From Leptospira ellisii (lineage in GTDB: Bacteria; Spirochaetota; Leptospiria; Leptospirales; Leptospiraceae): 13,324 nucleotides of DNA. The notes under the pieces are model-generated. The model was not told the DNA's origin, made no database searches, and saw only the letters and a program-made list of their open reading frames with translations. Positions 1 through 9,874 of this stretch are shown here, piece by piece (the stretch's first letter is position 1; every line of letters starts with the position of its first letter). The stretch covers positions 1 through 13,324 of the forward strand of contig NZ_NPEF01000083.1 of NCBI RefSeq assembly GCF_002811955.1, given 5' to 3'. A program made the translations under genes and the position numbers.

Positions 1-249
1 GCCTTGGCGCAGGCGCACGGAGTGTCCCGTTGTTATTTGTTTAATTATCTTTTGTATTTGGAGGAATCGGAAGTCGGGGATTCTATCGAAGAGATGCTGA
101 ATGAGGGAGTTCCCACCTTTCACAAGAACTACAGTTATATCCTCCACCTCGATCTCACCTTCAACCGAGTGACCCGGAAGCTCCAATGCCTCCCCGAGTC
201 CGCTTTTTACACATTCGAATACCGAGAATGGTTCCGAGAGCCGGAATAA
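1..249 (+). CDS. DUF1564 family protein, C-terminal part (5' end outside window)
   Basis: The frame is open from base 1 and ends at TAA 247-249, so the start lies upstream; the TTG at 4 is unlikely to be the start. The 82 visible residues include [20 protein letters not shown], then [17 protein letters not shown] and VTRKLQC. I recognise this as the conserved C-terminal part of the DUF1564 family, which occurs in many copies in Leptospira genomes and has no known function. I see no signal peptide, enzyme motif or membrane segment in the visible part. No hairpin plus T-run follows the stop. The downstream tRNA and its transcript run toward this gene on the other strand. The family call rests on remembered sequence pattern only. 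Confidence 0.72.
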   Translation, partial: ALAQAHGVSRCYLFNYLLYLEESEVGDSIEEMLNEGVPTFHKNYSYILHLDLTFNRVTRKLQCLPESAFYTFEYREWFREPE

Positions 250-415
250 ACCCACCAGTCAGACTAAAAAATCGCCGAAGGCCGACAGGCCAACCAAACC
301 GGTCTCACGTCACGCGACGCAGCAAACAATTTCTCGATACGTCAAACGCGGGCCGGTCGCACACAATTCTACGATTTGCGTAAGAGCCCCTCGGGTCCGC
401 ATTCATAGTTTTGAC

Positions 416-441
416 AAAAAACTTTCTCACAAATCGAGAAA
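416..441 (-). terminator. Possible intrinsic terminator for the tRNA-Arg transcript
   Basis: On the minus strand TTTCTC (441-436) and GAGAAA (428-423) form a 6-bp stem with a 7-nt loop. After one G comes a run of six T (421-416). The stem is AU-rich and so weak. The site lies about 90 nt past the tRNA 3' end and before the convergent DUF1564 gene, a sensible place to stop tRNA transcription. A second T6 run sits closer to the tRNA, at 518-513, without a clear stem. The rest of 250-528 holds no gene that I can support. Confidence 0.35.
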
Positions 442-528
442 CGGATCCTGCTTTTCGGAGGAGTGAAACATTTCATTTTTCAATGATTCGATCGTGACCG
501 GCGAAACACCCTAAAAAAGGAAGGCAAC

Positions 529-605
<77 letters not shown>

Positions 606-611
606 CAAATG

Positions 612-639
612 AGTCTTTTGAAAAGGCCCCGGCTGTCAA
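612..639 (-). promoter_or_regulatory. Promoter of the tRNA-Arg gene
   Basis: On the minus strand a perfect TTGACA -35 box (639-634) is followed after 16-17 nt by a poor -10 match, AAGACT (617-612). The expected transcription start is near 604, a few bases before the tRNA 5' end at 600. The -35 box is perfect and the geometry suits a stable-RNA promoter. The -10 matches consensus at only 3 of 6 bases. Confidence 0.55.
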
Positions 640-753
640 ATGGAAATCCAAATCGGGTTCGGAAGGGTTTCGCCGCTCTGATTCCCTTTTCCGGAAAGTC
701 CTTGAAAAAGGAGTCAGGTATGAAATCGTCTCCTAAGATATACAGAGGTAGAG

Positions 754-1140
754 ATGCGGGTTTCAAATTCGATTCAAAACATACAAACAGTCTGGAGGAG
801 GGCGCTTTACATCCTCCCGATCGTTCTTATATTCGGAATTTTTTCTCCGATCTTTTCCGTCAGCGAAGAGGAGGAGGAGCGACTTCTCGAAAAAGCGCTG
901 GTCGAAAGTGCGGTGACCCCCGGCCAAAAACTCGCAGTGGCCAACTATCTAAAAGCGACCGCGATCGCAAAACGGAGCCGTGCGGTAGAATTGCGCGAAT
1001 TGGCGAAACTCTCGCGGGGAGAAAAATTTCTTCACGCAAGGGCGCGTAAGGAAAAACTCGAAAGAATGGCGGAATCTCTCGAACGACAAGCAGATCGACA
1101 CGAGGCCGCTCTCCAGGAATTCCGGATTCAAAATCATTGA
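754..1140 (+). CDS. Small membrane-anchored or exported helical protein, function unknown
   Basis: This 128-aa protein starts at an ATG with AGAGG about 7 nt upstream. Residues about 17-35 are a hydrophobic segment after two Arg residues (WRRALYILPIVLIFGIF), a signal peptide or N-terminal anchor. The rest (about 38-125) is almost wholly helical and highly charged, with an acidic run SEEEEERLLEKAL and heptad-like KEKLERMAESLERQADRHEA, so a periplasmic coiled coil is likely. There is no Cys, so no lipidation. I recognise no family and propose no function. It stands alone, between the tRNA (opposite strand) and convergent tmk. The intergenic 601-753 holds the tRNA promoter but no convincing promoter for this gene. 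Confidence 0.7.
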   Translation: MRVSNSIQNIQTVWRRALYILPIVLIFGIFSPIFSVSEEEEERLLEKALVESAVTPGQKLAVANYLKATAIAKRSRAVELRELAKLSRGEKFLHARARKEKLERMAESLERQADRHEAALQEFRIQNH

Positions 1141-1181
1141 TGCAGAAATTCTAATATTCTAAGAATTCATACCTTCGCTTT

Positions 1182-1205
1182 CGTTTCAGCGGCGAAAATG
1201 AAACG
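1182..1205. repeat. Inverted repeat in the gap between convergent genes
   Basis: CGTTTCA (1182-1188) and TGAAACG (1199-1205) form a perfect 7-bp stem with a 10-nt loop. It sits about 40 nt after the stop of the 754-1140 gene and before the end of convergent tmk. Neither strand has a T-run beside it, so it is not a classical terminator, though the position would suit transcript-end processing. The remainder of 1141-1321 shows nothing else that I can support except the T-run described for tmk. Confidence 0.25.
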
Positions 1206-1299
1206 CTCGGCCGAAAGAGCCCATATCTATGTTTTATCGTCCGTCGTTTCGCTCCGCGCCCTGTCGAATTCGGCCCACTCGACTCCCCCTGCAACCGCG

Positions 1300-1337
1300 A
1301 AAAAAAAAGATCGAATCGAATTCACCTTCCACCGATC
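1300..1337 (-). terminator. Possible terminator of tmk
   Basis: Just past the tmk stop the minus strand carries nine consecutive T (1308-1300). Directly before it GATCG (1337-1333) can pair with CGATC (1313-1309), but the stem is only 5 bp with a 19-nt loop and overlaps the last tmk codons. The T-run is the stronger part of the signal. The stem may be too weak to act alone. Confidence 0.3.
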
Positions 1338-1924
1338 AAAATTTCCAGACATTCCTCGACGAGAACCTCCGGCGTTTTTTCTGCGTCGATCCGGATCGTT
1401 TCCGGAGGAAGAATTCTCCGATACGAATCATAAATCCGTTCCAGCTGCTGTAAGGTTTCGAAACGTTCCCTGATTTTCGTTCTTGCCGAAAGACGTTCCA
1501 AGGCCAGAGCGGGTTTTAGATCCAAAAAGAAAAGAACGTCCGGTAAAGGAAAATTTCTCTCCAAATTTTTTCGAACGATCTCCTCGGGGGAAAAATCCAC
1601 CTCGCTTTGATACGCCGCCGTGGAATAAAAATACCGGTCGAGCAGAACATTCCTGCCCGATCGCAACGACGGAAGGACGTTTCTTCGCAGAGATTCCTCC
1701 CGATCCGCAAGAAAGGCTTCGATTTGATCCTTTCTTTCTAATTCGATTTCTCCCCGCAGGAATTTCCGCAGGTATTGTCCGGTCTCCCAGTGGGTGGGTT
1801 CGGTGAAGGATACGGCGGGAATTCCCCGTTCGCAAAGGGCTTCCGTCACCGATTTGCACAAGGTCGATTTTCCACTTCCGTCGATTCCTTCGAAGACTAT
1901 GAATAACGGTTTCGTCGAACTCAT
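1322..1924 (-). CDS. tmk: Thymidylate kinase (dTMP kinase)
   Basis: This 200-aa cytoplasmic enzyme makes dTDP from dTMP and ATP in the dTTP pathway. The P-loop GIDGSGKST is at residues 13-21. The DRY motif and following Tyr ([11 protein letters not shown]) are at 96-106, the nucleoside-binding region. [19 protein letters not shown] spans about 131-149, the strand before the LID region. Length fits the family. The frame stays open upstream to 2056, but I start at ATG 1924. It gives the usual short N-terminus directly before the β-strand FIVFEGIDG and has GGAAACGG just upstream. A longer start would add an unrelated tail and run into the divergent gene's control region. The gene stands alone on this strand, divergent from the HtrA-like fragment at 2028. 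Confidence 0.95.
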   Translation of the reverse strand: MSSTKPLFIVFEGIDGSGKSTLCKSVTEALCERGIPAVSFTEPTHWETGQYLRKFLRGEIELERKDQIEAFLADREESLRRNVLPSLRSGRNVLLDRYFYSTAAYQSEVDFSPEEIVRKNLERNFPLPDVLFFLDLKPALALERLSARTKIRERFETLQQLERIYDSYRRILPPETIRIDAEKTPEVLVEECLEILIGGR

Positions 1925-1945
1925 CGAGCCGTTTCCAATTCGATC

Positions 1946-1951
1946 TTGACA
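1946..1951 (+). promoter_or_regulatory. TTGACA -35-like box upstream of the HtrA-like fragment gene
   Basis: A perfect TTGACA, in the context cTTGACAg, lies 82 nt before the ATG at 2028 in the tmk divergent gap. At a 17-nt spacing the -10 position (ACCGTT) is poor. The same cTTGACAg context precedes the full htrA gene at 2849. This is only a -35 match. Confidence 0.35.
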
Positions 1952-2027
1952 GAATGAATTTTTCGAAAACCGTTTCTCATATCTACATGGATTCGATTTC
2001 GGCGAATGAATCCAATAAGATTTTTTT

Positions 2028-2645
2028 ATGAAACGACGCTTTTCCGTTCCGAACATCTTCCTCCTTGTTTCGTTTTTGAACTTGGCGGGAATTTCCTGTT
2101 CTCATTCCCGGATTGCGGATACTTCCGTACGCGACGAGGATATTTCGAGCGAATCCGATCCCCAAAGTTCGAACGGCTTTCCGCATTCCAAAGACGTCAC
2201 TCGGATCCATCATATTTTCGAAGAAGTATATCCGAATTCCTCCTCCAGCTCCGTCCGAATCACCGGGGAAAAACATTCCAAGGTCAAAGGTCTCCATTCG
2301 AAAGGAGGTCATCCTCACGAAAGCGTGACCGTCACCATTGGCACGGGGATCGTTCTCAATCAGCAGGGTTATATTCTCACCAACGCACACACGATCCGCT
2401 CCTACGATCAGATCGGAATTCGACTCAAGTCCGGAAAATCGTACGAAGCGGTCGTCATAGGTTTGGACAAAAAAATCGATTTAGCGATTTTGAAAGTGGA
2501 TCCGGACGAGGACATCGTTCCCGTGGAACATCTGGATACCTACTCGCTTCAGATCGGAGAAAAGGCGATCCGGAAATACGTGGACGCGCGGGAGAACATC
2601 AAAAGAAATCAGGCGGAGCGCAAACGATCCAAGTTCAAAAAATAA
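2028..2645 (+). CDS. Truncated HtrA/DegP-like protein lacking the catalytic Ser and PDZ domain
   Basis: This 205-aa protein has an N-terminal signal region (1-23) ending GISC, so Cys24 could be a lipidation site under the loose spirochaete lipobox; this is uncertain. Residues about 57-181 align with the first half of a trypsin-like HtrA fold and with the neighbour at 2921: [25 protein letters not shown] (His121 at the catalytic position) and [10 protein letters not shown] (Asp151). After LQIGEKAI the homology stops and a basic tail (182-205, [20 protein letters not shown]) ends the protein. GNSGGP and PDZ are absent, and no other frame downstream to 2920 restores them, so proteolysis by the usual mechanism is not possible. 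It may be a decayed tandem duplicate or a non-catalytic regulator or binder. The Shine-Dalgarno is weak (AAGA, then T7). Confidence 0.78.
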   Translation: MKRRFSVPNIFLLVSFLNLAGISCSHSRIADTSVRDEDISSESDPQSSNGFPHSKDVTRIHHIFEEVYPNSSSSSVRITGEKHSKVKGLHSKGGHPHESVTVTIGTGIVLNQQGYILTNAHTIRSYDQIGIRLKSGKSYEAVVIGLDKKIDLAILKVDPDEDIVPVEHLDTYSLQIGEKAIRKYVDARENIKRNQAERKRSKFKK

Positions 2646-2765
2646 GACGGATTCCGCCGCGGATATTTTCGCAGAAGCGCCCGTTTTTTCCGACGACCTT
2701 TTCGCCGTGTTTCGACCGGAGAAATATCGGAAACCCTTTCCCGGACTTTCGGGTCTAATCAACAA

Positions 2766-2796
2766 ACGACGGAGCGATCTTCTTCGTTTCCGTCGT
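2766..2796. repeat. 8-bp inverted repeat between the HtrA-like fragment and htrA
   Basis: ACGACGGA (2766-2773) pairs perfectly with TCCGTCGT (2789-2796) across a 15-nt loop. There is no following T-run. It lies about 120 nt after the truncated gene and 55 nt before the TTGACA box of htrA. It could end or stabilise the upstream transcript, or be an operator. Apart from this and the htrA promoter box, the 275-nt gap 2646-2920 shows no gene and no protease remnant. Confidence 0.3.
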
Positions 2797-2849
2797 AATC
2801 CAATTCTTAATCCGATATGGCGCCGATTCTACCCGTTTTCAAATCCAAC

Positions 2850-2878
2850 TTGACAGTGACGGAAGCGGGTCGATCCTT
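2850..2878 (+). promoter_or_regulatory. Likely promoter of htrA
   Basis: A perfect TTGACA (2850-2855), then 17 nt, then ATCCTT (2873-2878) as a weak -10. The expected transcript starts near 2885, about 35 nt before the ATG, leaving room for the strong AGAAGGAAAG ribosome site at about 2906-2915. I see no recognisable heat-shock or envelope-stress consensus. Confidence 0.45.
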
Positions 2879-2920
2879 TCCGGTACCTATCGGAAATTCA
2901 TTTCAGAAGGAAAGAATTCA

Positions 2921-5081
<2,161 letters not shown>

Positions 5082-5107
<26 letters not shown>

Positions 5108-6002
5108 ATATTCCGGAATCCCCGAAGACGACAAACGGCTGATCTACGCCTCCTTTCTGGTTTTGGCGCTCGCCTCCTTTTTCACGGCCCATCTTCTCAC
5201 ACGCAATATGCTTTGGAAAATCCTCGGAAGCGAACCGTTGATGAAGATGGAAAGCAACGAGGAGAAGGAGAAAATCTACGAAGTGCTTCTCGAACAGGAT
5301 TTCGTGGATAAGAACATCAAGGACGAATACAAGGCGCTTTCCAACGTCGACGCAGCGGGAGCCGGGGGAATTACGAAAAAGGAAGGATTTCATTCCGCAA
5401 GTCCGTTCCGGGAATTCGTGATGGGAAGTGTCGCGAGAAGACGTTCCGAAGAACAGCAGAAACAACAATCCTTGGAAAAGAACGACGAAAAGGCGTTCGA
5501 AGTGGGAATCTATAAAATCGATCCCGTGCAGACCTCCACTTCCGAAGAATCCAAACAAAGTACGCCCACCTACGGAAAGACGACCAAAATTCCGTTCAAC
5601 TATCGTTTCGAACAGGACTTCCTTTTTCGTTGGGACGGGAATCAGGCCTTATCCATTCCCAGAAAAAAATTAGCCGGCTACGAATACTTTAAACGGATGC
5701 TCAAACAGATCGAAGGAAGTTTCGCCCCGCCCGGCGGAGGAAACTACGCGTATCGCGATATGGCGGGGACCGTCATTCGGGAAGGGATTCTTCCGGGGCA
5801 GGTCAAAGTGCTTTTTATGTTGAGCGAAGGCGGTCAAGTTTTGGACACGAGACTGGTTACCAGTCAGGGACAGGACGTGGTCAGTCAAGCCTGTCTCGAT
5901 TCCATACGGGGGCAGAATTTCGGAAAGGTCCCCGAGGAAGTCAAGGCGCAGGGGCTGATTTTCGGAATCAACTTTATCTTTCCTATGATGCGTTCCCGCT
6001 GA
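5082..6002 (+). CDS. TonB C-terminal-like membrane-anchored protein
   Basis: This 306-aa protein has a short cytoplasmic N-terminus, one membrane segment (about 20-38, [14 protein letters not shown]), a charged low-complexity stretch (55-170) and a C-terminal domain (about 199-303). The domain pattern [16 protein letters not shown]...[20 protein letters not shown], then [16 protein letters not shown] and IFGINFIFP, matches the TonB/TolA C-terminal fold, with a helix, a 'V.F.L...G.V.D..L..S.G' strand pair, a helix and a last strand. TonB-like proteins reach across the periplasm to outer-membrane partners. The Pro-rich spacer usual in TonB is missing, and ExbB/ExbD are not nearby, so the energy-transducer role is an inference. 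The start overlaps ruvB by 26 nt, with GGGAG and GGAA upstream. The hairpin terminator overlaps its stop codon. Confidence 0.65.
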
Positions 6003-6025
6003 ACGCGGGGAACGGATTTTCGTTT
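5991..6025 (+). terminator. Intrinsic terminator of the htrA-ruvB-TonB-like cluster
   Basis: CGTTCCCGC (5991-5999) pairs with CGCGGGGAACG (6004-6014) as a 9-bp GC-rich stem with one bulged G (6007) and a 5-nt loop TGAAC. GATTTTCGTTT follows. The TGA stop codon of the upstream gene (6000-6002) sits inside the loop, so terminating ribosomes would cover the hairpin. The T tract is interrupted. Confidence 0.55.
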
Positions 6026-6060
6026 AACGATTCCTATTTTTAGAATATTCAATTTTATTT

Positions 6061-6825
6061 ATGGACCCCGTCGAAAAAGCAGTCTACGAAAAACGAAAAC
6101 TGGAAAAAGAGGATCGGGATCTCCGTGACCGGGAGCGGAAACGGGAGGAACGCAATCGGAAATTCCAGGAAAGGATCGAGTCCTTGTTCGGGGCTTTTTT
6201 CATGTCGAAGCCTTTTCTGAGTTTCCGATTGTATTGCCGATTTTTCCTCGCGGATTATTGGTTCTTCAACTACACCGTGATCGGGCTTTTGTCCGTTTTG
6301 GGAATTCCCACCTTTTACGTGACCTGCGTCGTCCCGTCCTTCTTCCAAGAACCGATCGTGCAGTTCTTCTTTTATCTTTTTCCCGCGATGGCGTTCGCGG
6401 AATGGATCCGTTATCTGAACTTTCACAGACGTTTAAAACGGATCGGATTTCCGATCAACGGTTATGAAGCCCTGTATCGGCACGAGGAATTCGACTACTA
6501 CAAGTGGTTCGAGATCGAGGTGAGGGTTTCGGCCGTAAAAAACGAACCCGCGGTCCAGGCTTTACTCGAATCCTTCTGTATTCGGGCGAAACGTTTTTTT
6601 TATCCGCACGACATAGAATCCAAGGACTTAAGAAGATCCTGGGAACACGGTACGTTGACCGCGACCGGGAGCGCCAATTCCCGTCTGATCCTTTTCCTAT
6701 TCCGATCCCTGATCGTTCAATTGGACGAATTGAACCGTTTTGAACGTTCCGTTGGCGCTGTCGAGGTGACTATACTTTCCGGACCGGTTTTGGCCGAGGC
6801 GAAGAGCAATCAGAGTTACGATTAA
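6061..6825 (+). CDS. Two-TM protein with charged N-terminal helix, function unknown
   Basis: This 254-aa protein starts with an intensely charged helix (about 4-42, rich in KLEKEDRDLRDRERKREERN), probably a coiled coil. Two hydrophobic segments follow, about 68-91 and 97-116, then a soluble domain (about 120-254) with HEEFDYYKWFEIEVRV and a hydrophobic stretch SRLILFLFRSLIVQL (207-221). By the positive-inside pattern both termini are probably cytoplasmic. I recognise no family and no catalytic motif. It sits alone: the preceding cluster ends in a terminator, and the histidine kinase gene converges on it with only 12 nt between stops. TAGAAT at 6041-6046 could be a -10 box, but the -35 match is poor and I see no strong ribosome site. 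Confidence 0.72.
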   Translation: MDPVEKAVYEKRKLEKEDRDLRDRERKREERNRKFQERIESLFGAFFMSKPFLSFRLYCRFFLADYWFFNYTVIGLLSVLGIPTFYVTCVVPSFFQEPIVQFFFYLFPAMAFAEWIRYLNFHRRLKRIGFPINGYEALYRHEEFDYYKWFEIEVRVSAVKNEPAVQALLESFCIRAKRFFYPHDIESKDLRRSWEHGTLTATGSANSRLILFLFRSLIVQLDELNRFERSVGAVEVTILSGPVLAEAKSNQSYD

Positions 6826-6837
6826 GTTTTTTGAATA

Positions 6838-8694
6838 TTACTGAATTGGAATTTTTAGTTCGAAAACGTTCTCGGCTCCGATTCGTTTGAATCCGTAATG
6901 TGCGGAGAGTTTTTCCGCCCGCATATCGATATTGTCGAGTCCGATCCCGCGTTTTTCGGAGGAGTCCGCGGAAAACGGTTTTCCGTCATCCGATACGGTC
7001 AGTTTTAGCAGTTTCGGTTGTTGCGGTTCCTCGATCCATTCGATCCGCACTTTTTTAGCACCGGCGTGACGGAGAATATTGGTCATCACCTCCAAAAAGA
7101 TCTTCTGCACGTGCAGGCATTGGTCGAGACGGAGGGCGCCGGATACGTCCCGAATGTCCGAATCGATTTCGAGCGTCCCGGTTCCGCGCAGACGTTCCTC
7201 GTAACGGCGCATAACGTCCTCCACGAGTTCGCGATGATTCCCCGAATGTTTCATGAGGAAAACGATGTCCCTAACGTTCGAAATGAGATGATTCACCTCC
7301 GATTTCAACTTCCGGAGGGTGGGATCCGTCTTGTCCTTCGATTCCAATTCGAACAGGATCGCGGTCAGTTCCGAGCCGATCGAATCGTGTATGTCCGACG
7401 CGATCCTATTTCTTTCCTCCGCGCTCAGCTTGAGTTGTTCGTTGTATTTCAACTGCAACTGCGCGAATTCCTTGGCCTTCTCCAGATCGTCCGTAAACCG
7501 CGAGGAGACGATGTATGAATTCAACGCGACGAAGGCCACGAGCCCCAAAGGAAAACTGTAGGGGAAAAGAAAGTAAACCTCGTAAAGACCGTAGATCACG
7601 TCGTTCATCATCGTAAACGCGAGTACGAAACCGGTGATCAGTATGGTTTTCGCCTGCGGCTCTTCGGCGCGGAACGCCTGAGCGATTCCCCAGATCAGAA
7701 CGATCGCGTATAACGGAGGAAAGTGCATGTAAACGGAATATAAACGTACTACGTCGACTTCGTTTAACAAAACGATTCCGGAAAAAAAGACCGCGACGCT
7801 CCAAATGGAATAATTCATCCATTTTTTCCCGAACTGAACCGGAAACATCCTCGAAAGCATCAGATAGACGGACGGAAAAAACGCCACCTCGCAGAAGAAC
7901 TCGATACGAATCCTAAGATCGAGGGACAAACTGGGAAAGGCCATGTATTGGATTCCGGAAGTGATGAAGGAATACAAGGAGACCAAAAAACAGAACGCAG
8001 CGAAAAACAGGGGCGCCGTGTCTTTTCGATACGAAAAAAAGAACACGATATGGTAGATTCCGAAGGAGCAGATGACGCTGATGAGGATGATCTCCGACCA
8101 TTCGTCGCGTTTTTCCCTGAGATCAAGACTTTCCCCGTCTCCGATGCGGAACGAATTCCGGATTCCACCTTTGAGATGATTTCCTTTGAAATTGGAGACC
8201 ACGACCGTGATCAGAAAATTCTCCGAAGGGACGATTTCATTTTTTACTAGAGGATGGGCGATAAAAACCGTCTCCGATGCGTCCACTCCGGTGAATCCGT
8301 TGGAATAGACCTTATGATCGTCGAAATAAACCTGATAAACCCCCGGAAGACGCGGAATCGCGATCTTTAGATTGGGGCGTTTCCAGTCGCATAACACACG
8401 CAGACGATAGGTCGCGTATCCTTGCAACGGATAGGAAGGATCGTAATCCCTCCAGATTCCCGGAACGGAGCCGTACGAAACCGGTCCTCCGATCGCCGAT
8501 GTTCCGTCGGCGAGTTCTTTCCAGCGGAATTCCCATTCCCCGTCCAGGGCCGCGGTCGTTTCGTTCAGGTCCACCTTTCTCAGATCGATGATCCCCCGTT
8601 CCGCTTGTGGAGGTTTTTCCCGGGAAGGCGATGGAATACAATAAATAAATAATATTATAAAAATATAAAATATTTGGAACCGAACGCGGGACAT
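6838..8694 (-). CDS. 7TMR-DISM sensor histidine kinase (HisKA_3/NarL type)
   Basis: This 618-aa membrane kinase has a signal or anchor segment (about 8-20) and an extracytoplasmic β-rich domain (about 35-190) with LDGEWEFRW and [10 protein letters not shown], as in the 7TMR-DISM extracellular carbohydrate-binding-like module. About seven membrane helices (200-395) follow, then a short coiled coil (400-425). The HisKA_3 dimerisation domain has [20 protein letters not shown] with His436 as the phospho-acceptor. The HATPase_c domain has an N box (MTNILRH, Asn539), DDG at 569-571 and [14 protein letters not shown] from 583. It would phosphorylate the response regulator encoded 6 nt upstream. No good Shine-Dalgarno is visible, so translation is probably coupled. 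The ligand is unknown. Bases 8568-8605 are repeated inverted at the window end. Confidence 0.93.
   Translation of the reverse strand: MSRVRFQIFYIFIILFIYCIPSPSREKPPQAERGIIDLRKVDLNETTAALDGEWEFRWKELADGTSAIGGPVSYGSVPGIWRDYDPSYPLQGYATYRLRVLCDWKRPNLKIAIPRLPGVYQVYFDDHKVYSNGFTGVDASETVFIAHPLVKNEIVPSENFLITVVVSNFKGNHLKGGIRNSFRIGDGESLDLREKRDEWSEIILISVICSFGIYHIVFFFSYRKDTAPLFFAAFCFLVSLYSFITSGIQYMAFPSLSLDLRIRIEFFCEVAFFPSVYLMLSRMFPVQFGKKWMNYSIWSVAVFFSGIVLLNEVDVVRLYSVYMHFPPLYAIVLIWGIAQAFRAEEPQAKTILITGFVLAFTMMNDVIYGLYEVYFLFPYSFPLGLVAFVALNSYIVSSRFTDDLEKAKEFAQLQLKYNEQLKLSAEERNRIASDIHDSIGSELTAILFELESKDKTDPTLRKLKSEVNHLISNVRDIVFLMKHSGNHRELVEDVMRRYEERLRGTGTLEIDSDIRDVSGALRLDQCLHVQKIFLEVMTNILRHAGAKKVRIEWIEEPQQPKLLKLTVSDDGKPFSADSSEKRGIGLDNIDMRAEKLSAHYGFKRIGAENVFELKIPIQ
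8568..8605 (-). repeat. 38-nt segment, perfect inverted match to the window end
   Basis: The minus-strand sequence from 8605 to 8568, coding kinase residues around [11 protein letters not shown], is identical over 38 bases to the plus strand at 13287-13324. Identity stops sharply on the 5' side; on the other side it is cut by the window end. See the entry at 13287. Confidence 0.9.
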
Positions 8695-8700
8695 ACTTCG

Positions 8701-9402
8701 TTACGGATATCCGGGAATGTCGCGGATGATCCCCATTCTTCTTCCCCGAATGATCGCTTCGGAACGGGAATGGACCTCCATCTTTTTGTAGATTTTCTCG
8801 ATATGTCTGCTGACGGTATGGCTGGAGATATCCAATTCCTCGGCGATGTCGGGAAAGGTCATTCCGAGGGCGACGAAGTTCAGGATTTGGAGTTCCCGTT
8901 CGGTCAACCCGAGGCTGTTCTGAATCGGAAGCCGTTTATTCTCCTCCCGCTTTGCGAATTCGCGTATGATCTTATCCGCGATGCGGGGAGTAAGCGGAGC
9001 GCCCCCTAATACGATCACTCTCAATTCCGCAAGAAACAATTCCGGGGAAGTGTCCTTAAGAAGATAACCGGAGGCTCCTCCCTGGATCGCTTCCACGATC
9101 TTTTCCTCGTCCTCGAATACGGTGTAGATCACATATTTGGTGTTAGGCGTAAGGACCTTGAGTTCCTTGAGACATTCGAGTCCGTTTTTGCCGGGCAATC
9201 CGATGTCCAGAATGACGATATCCGGAACTTCGCGGGGAAGGGATTCCACCGCCTCCTGCGCCGCGGAATATCTGCGTAAAAAACGGAAATCCCCGGAGCC
9301 TTCGAGCAGGATCCGTAAGTTGGACGCGGTATGATCGTTGTCTTCTAAGATGGAGACGAGATGAAACTTCGCGGGAGATTTGGATTTTTCCGTGCGGGGC
9401 AT
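8701..9402 (-). CDS. NarL/FixJ-family response regulator (REC-HTH_LuxR)
   Basis: This 233-aa DNA-binding regulator has an N-terminal receiver domain (about 13-130), with acidic pair Glu20-Asp21 (ED rather than DD), phospho-acceptor Asp66 in VILDIGLPG, switch Thr94 in YVIYTVF, and Lys116 in YLLKD. The C-terminal LuxR helix-turn-helix (about 165-225) has [15 protein letters not shown] and [20 protein letters not shown]. It is the partner of the 7TMR-DISM kinase, whose ATG lies 6 nt after this stop. Regulator-before-kinase order implies one transcript. The start is ATG 9402 with a short AGG close upstream, and an 11-residue leader precedes the receiver fold. Target genes cannot be read from the window. 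Confidence 0.95.
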   Translation of the reverse strand: MPRTEKSKSPAKFHLVSILEDNDHTASNLRILLEGSGDFRFLRRYSAAQEAVESLPREVPDIVILDIGLPGKNGLECLKELKVLTPNTKYVIYTVFEDEEKIVEAIQGGASGYLLKDTSPELFLAELRVIVLGGAPLTPRIADKIIREFAKREENKRLPIQNSLGLTERELQILNFVALGMTFPDIAEELDISSHTVSRHIEKIYKKMEVHSRSEAIIRGRRMGIIRDIPGYP

Positions 9403-9445
9403 CGGCCTGAATTTAACGATCGCTTCGTCTCGGTAAATGATTTTT

Positions 9446-9464
9446 CCGATCTTTTATAAATCGG
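9446..9464 (-). promoter_or_regulatory. Inverted repeat with TATAAA core upstream of the response regulator
   Basis: CCGAT (9446-9450) and ATCGG (9460-9464) flank a 9-nt centre that reads TTATAAAAG on the minus strand. TATAAA (9458-9453) could be a -10 box, putting the transcript start near 9447, about 45 nt before the regulator ATG. The -35 position has no match. It could be a repressor or autoregulation site over a promoter, or a weak hairpin after the upstream gene (no T-run). Confidence 0.3.
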
Positions 9465-9478
9465 GAGGAGCTCAGGAC

Positions 9479-9874
9479 TTATTCGAAAAATCCGTTCCAT
9501 TCCTCCTTCGCTTTTTCCCATCTTCGTTTTCGTTCGTCCTTGTCCCGCGTCTTTATAAACAGTCTGGGTTCCGAATCCGGGTAGGTGATTTTCACCCTGT
9601 GTTCGTGCAGCACTTCCACGATGATTTTTTTACGATCCGCAGTTTCGGTCAGATAGTTGACTACGCTGTTCATCCTGAGGGGAACCGGCCCGAATCCCAG
9701 ATCGCATACCCCTTTGCGGAAATCCAGCTCAACGCAGTCCACGGGTTTGTGCCATATATCGCAGAATTTTCCCTCCGGAGGAGGAACGGGTTTCAGTCCG
9801 CAGAATATGAAATTCGCATAACAATTAAAAATGATAAGCGAAACGGGAATCCCTCCGGTAAATTTCTTTTTCAC
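9479..9874 (-). CDS. Small exported Cys-containing protein, function unknown
   Basis: This 131-aa protein has a hydrophobic N-terminal segment (about 8-26, IPVSLIIFNCYANFIFCGL) after three Lys, so it is probably exported. Cys25 follows Phe, a poor lipobox, so I do not call it a lipoprotein. The mature part has Cys38, Cys47 and Cys57, could form disulfides, and holds GFGPVPLRMNSVVNYLTETA. It ends in a very basic/acidic helix (108-128). I recognise no family. The start is GTG 9874, overlapping the upstream gene's TGA as GTGA, so translation is coupled; GGAAACGG lies just before it. The response regulator begins 76 nt downstream on the same strand, so it may share a transcript with the two-component genes. 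Confidence 0.68.
   Translation of the reverse strand: MKKKFTGGIPVSLIIFNCYANFIFCGLKPVPPPEGKFCDIWHKPVDCVELDFRKGVCDLGFGPVPLRMNSVVNYLTETADRKKIIVEVLHEHRVKITYPDSEPRLFIKTRDKDERKRRWEKAKEEWNGFFE

Noticed and set aside
609..1049. 146-aa plus-strand ORF overlapping the 754 gene
   Set aside because: No ribosome site, a basic unstructured product, and it overlaps the tRNA promoter; the 754 frame has a signal segment and an AGAGG site.
1925..2056. Longer tmk start
   Set aside because: It would add 44 residues with no family match and cross the divergent promoter region; ATG 1924 gives the normal N-terminus.
2006..2758. 250-aa plus-strand ORF, considered as a frameshifted rest of the truncated protease
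   Set aside because: No GNSGGP, no PDZ and no sequence like the second half of HtrA; it is an Arg/Ser-rich shadow of the 2028 frame.
8312..8641. 109-aa minus-strand ORF inside the kinase gene
   Set aside because: Shadow frame of the kinase. It contains [13 protein letters not shown], also seen at the window end, but only because of the 38-nt repeat.
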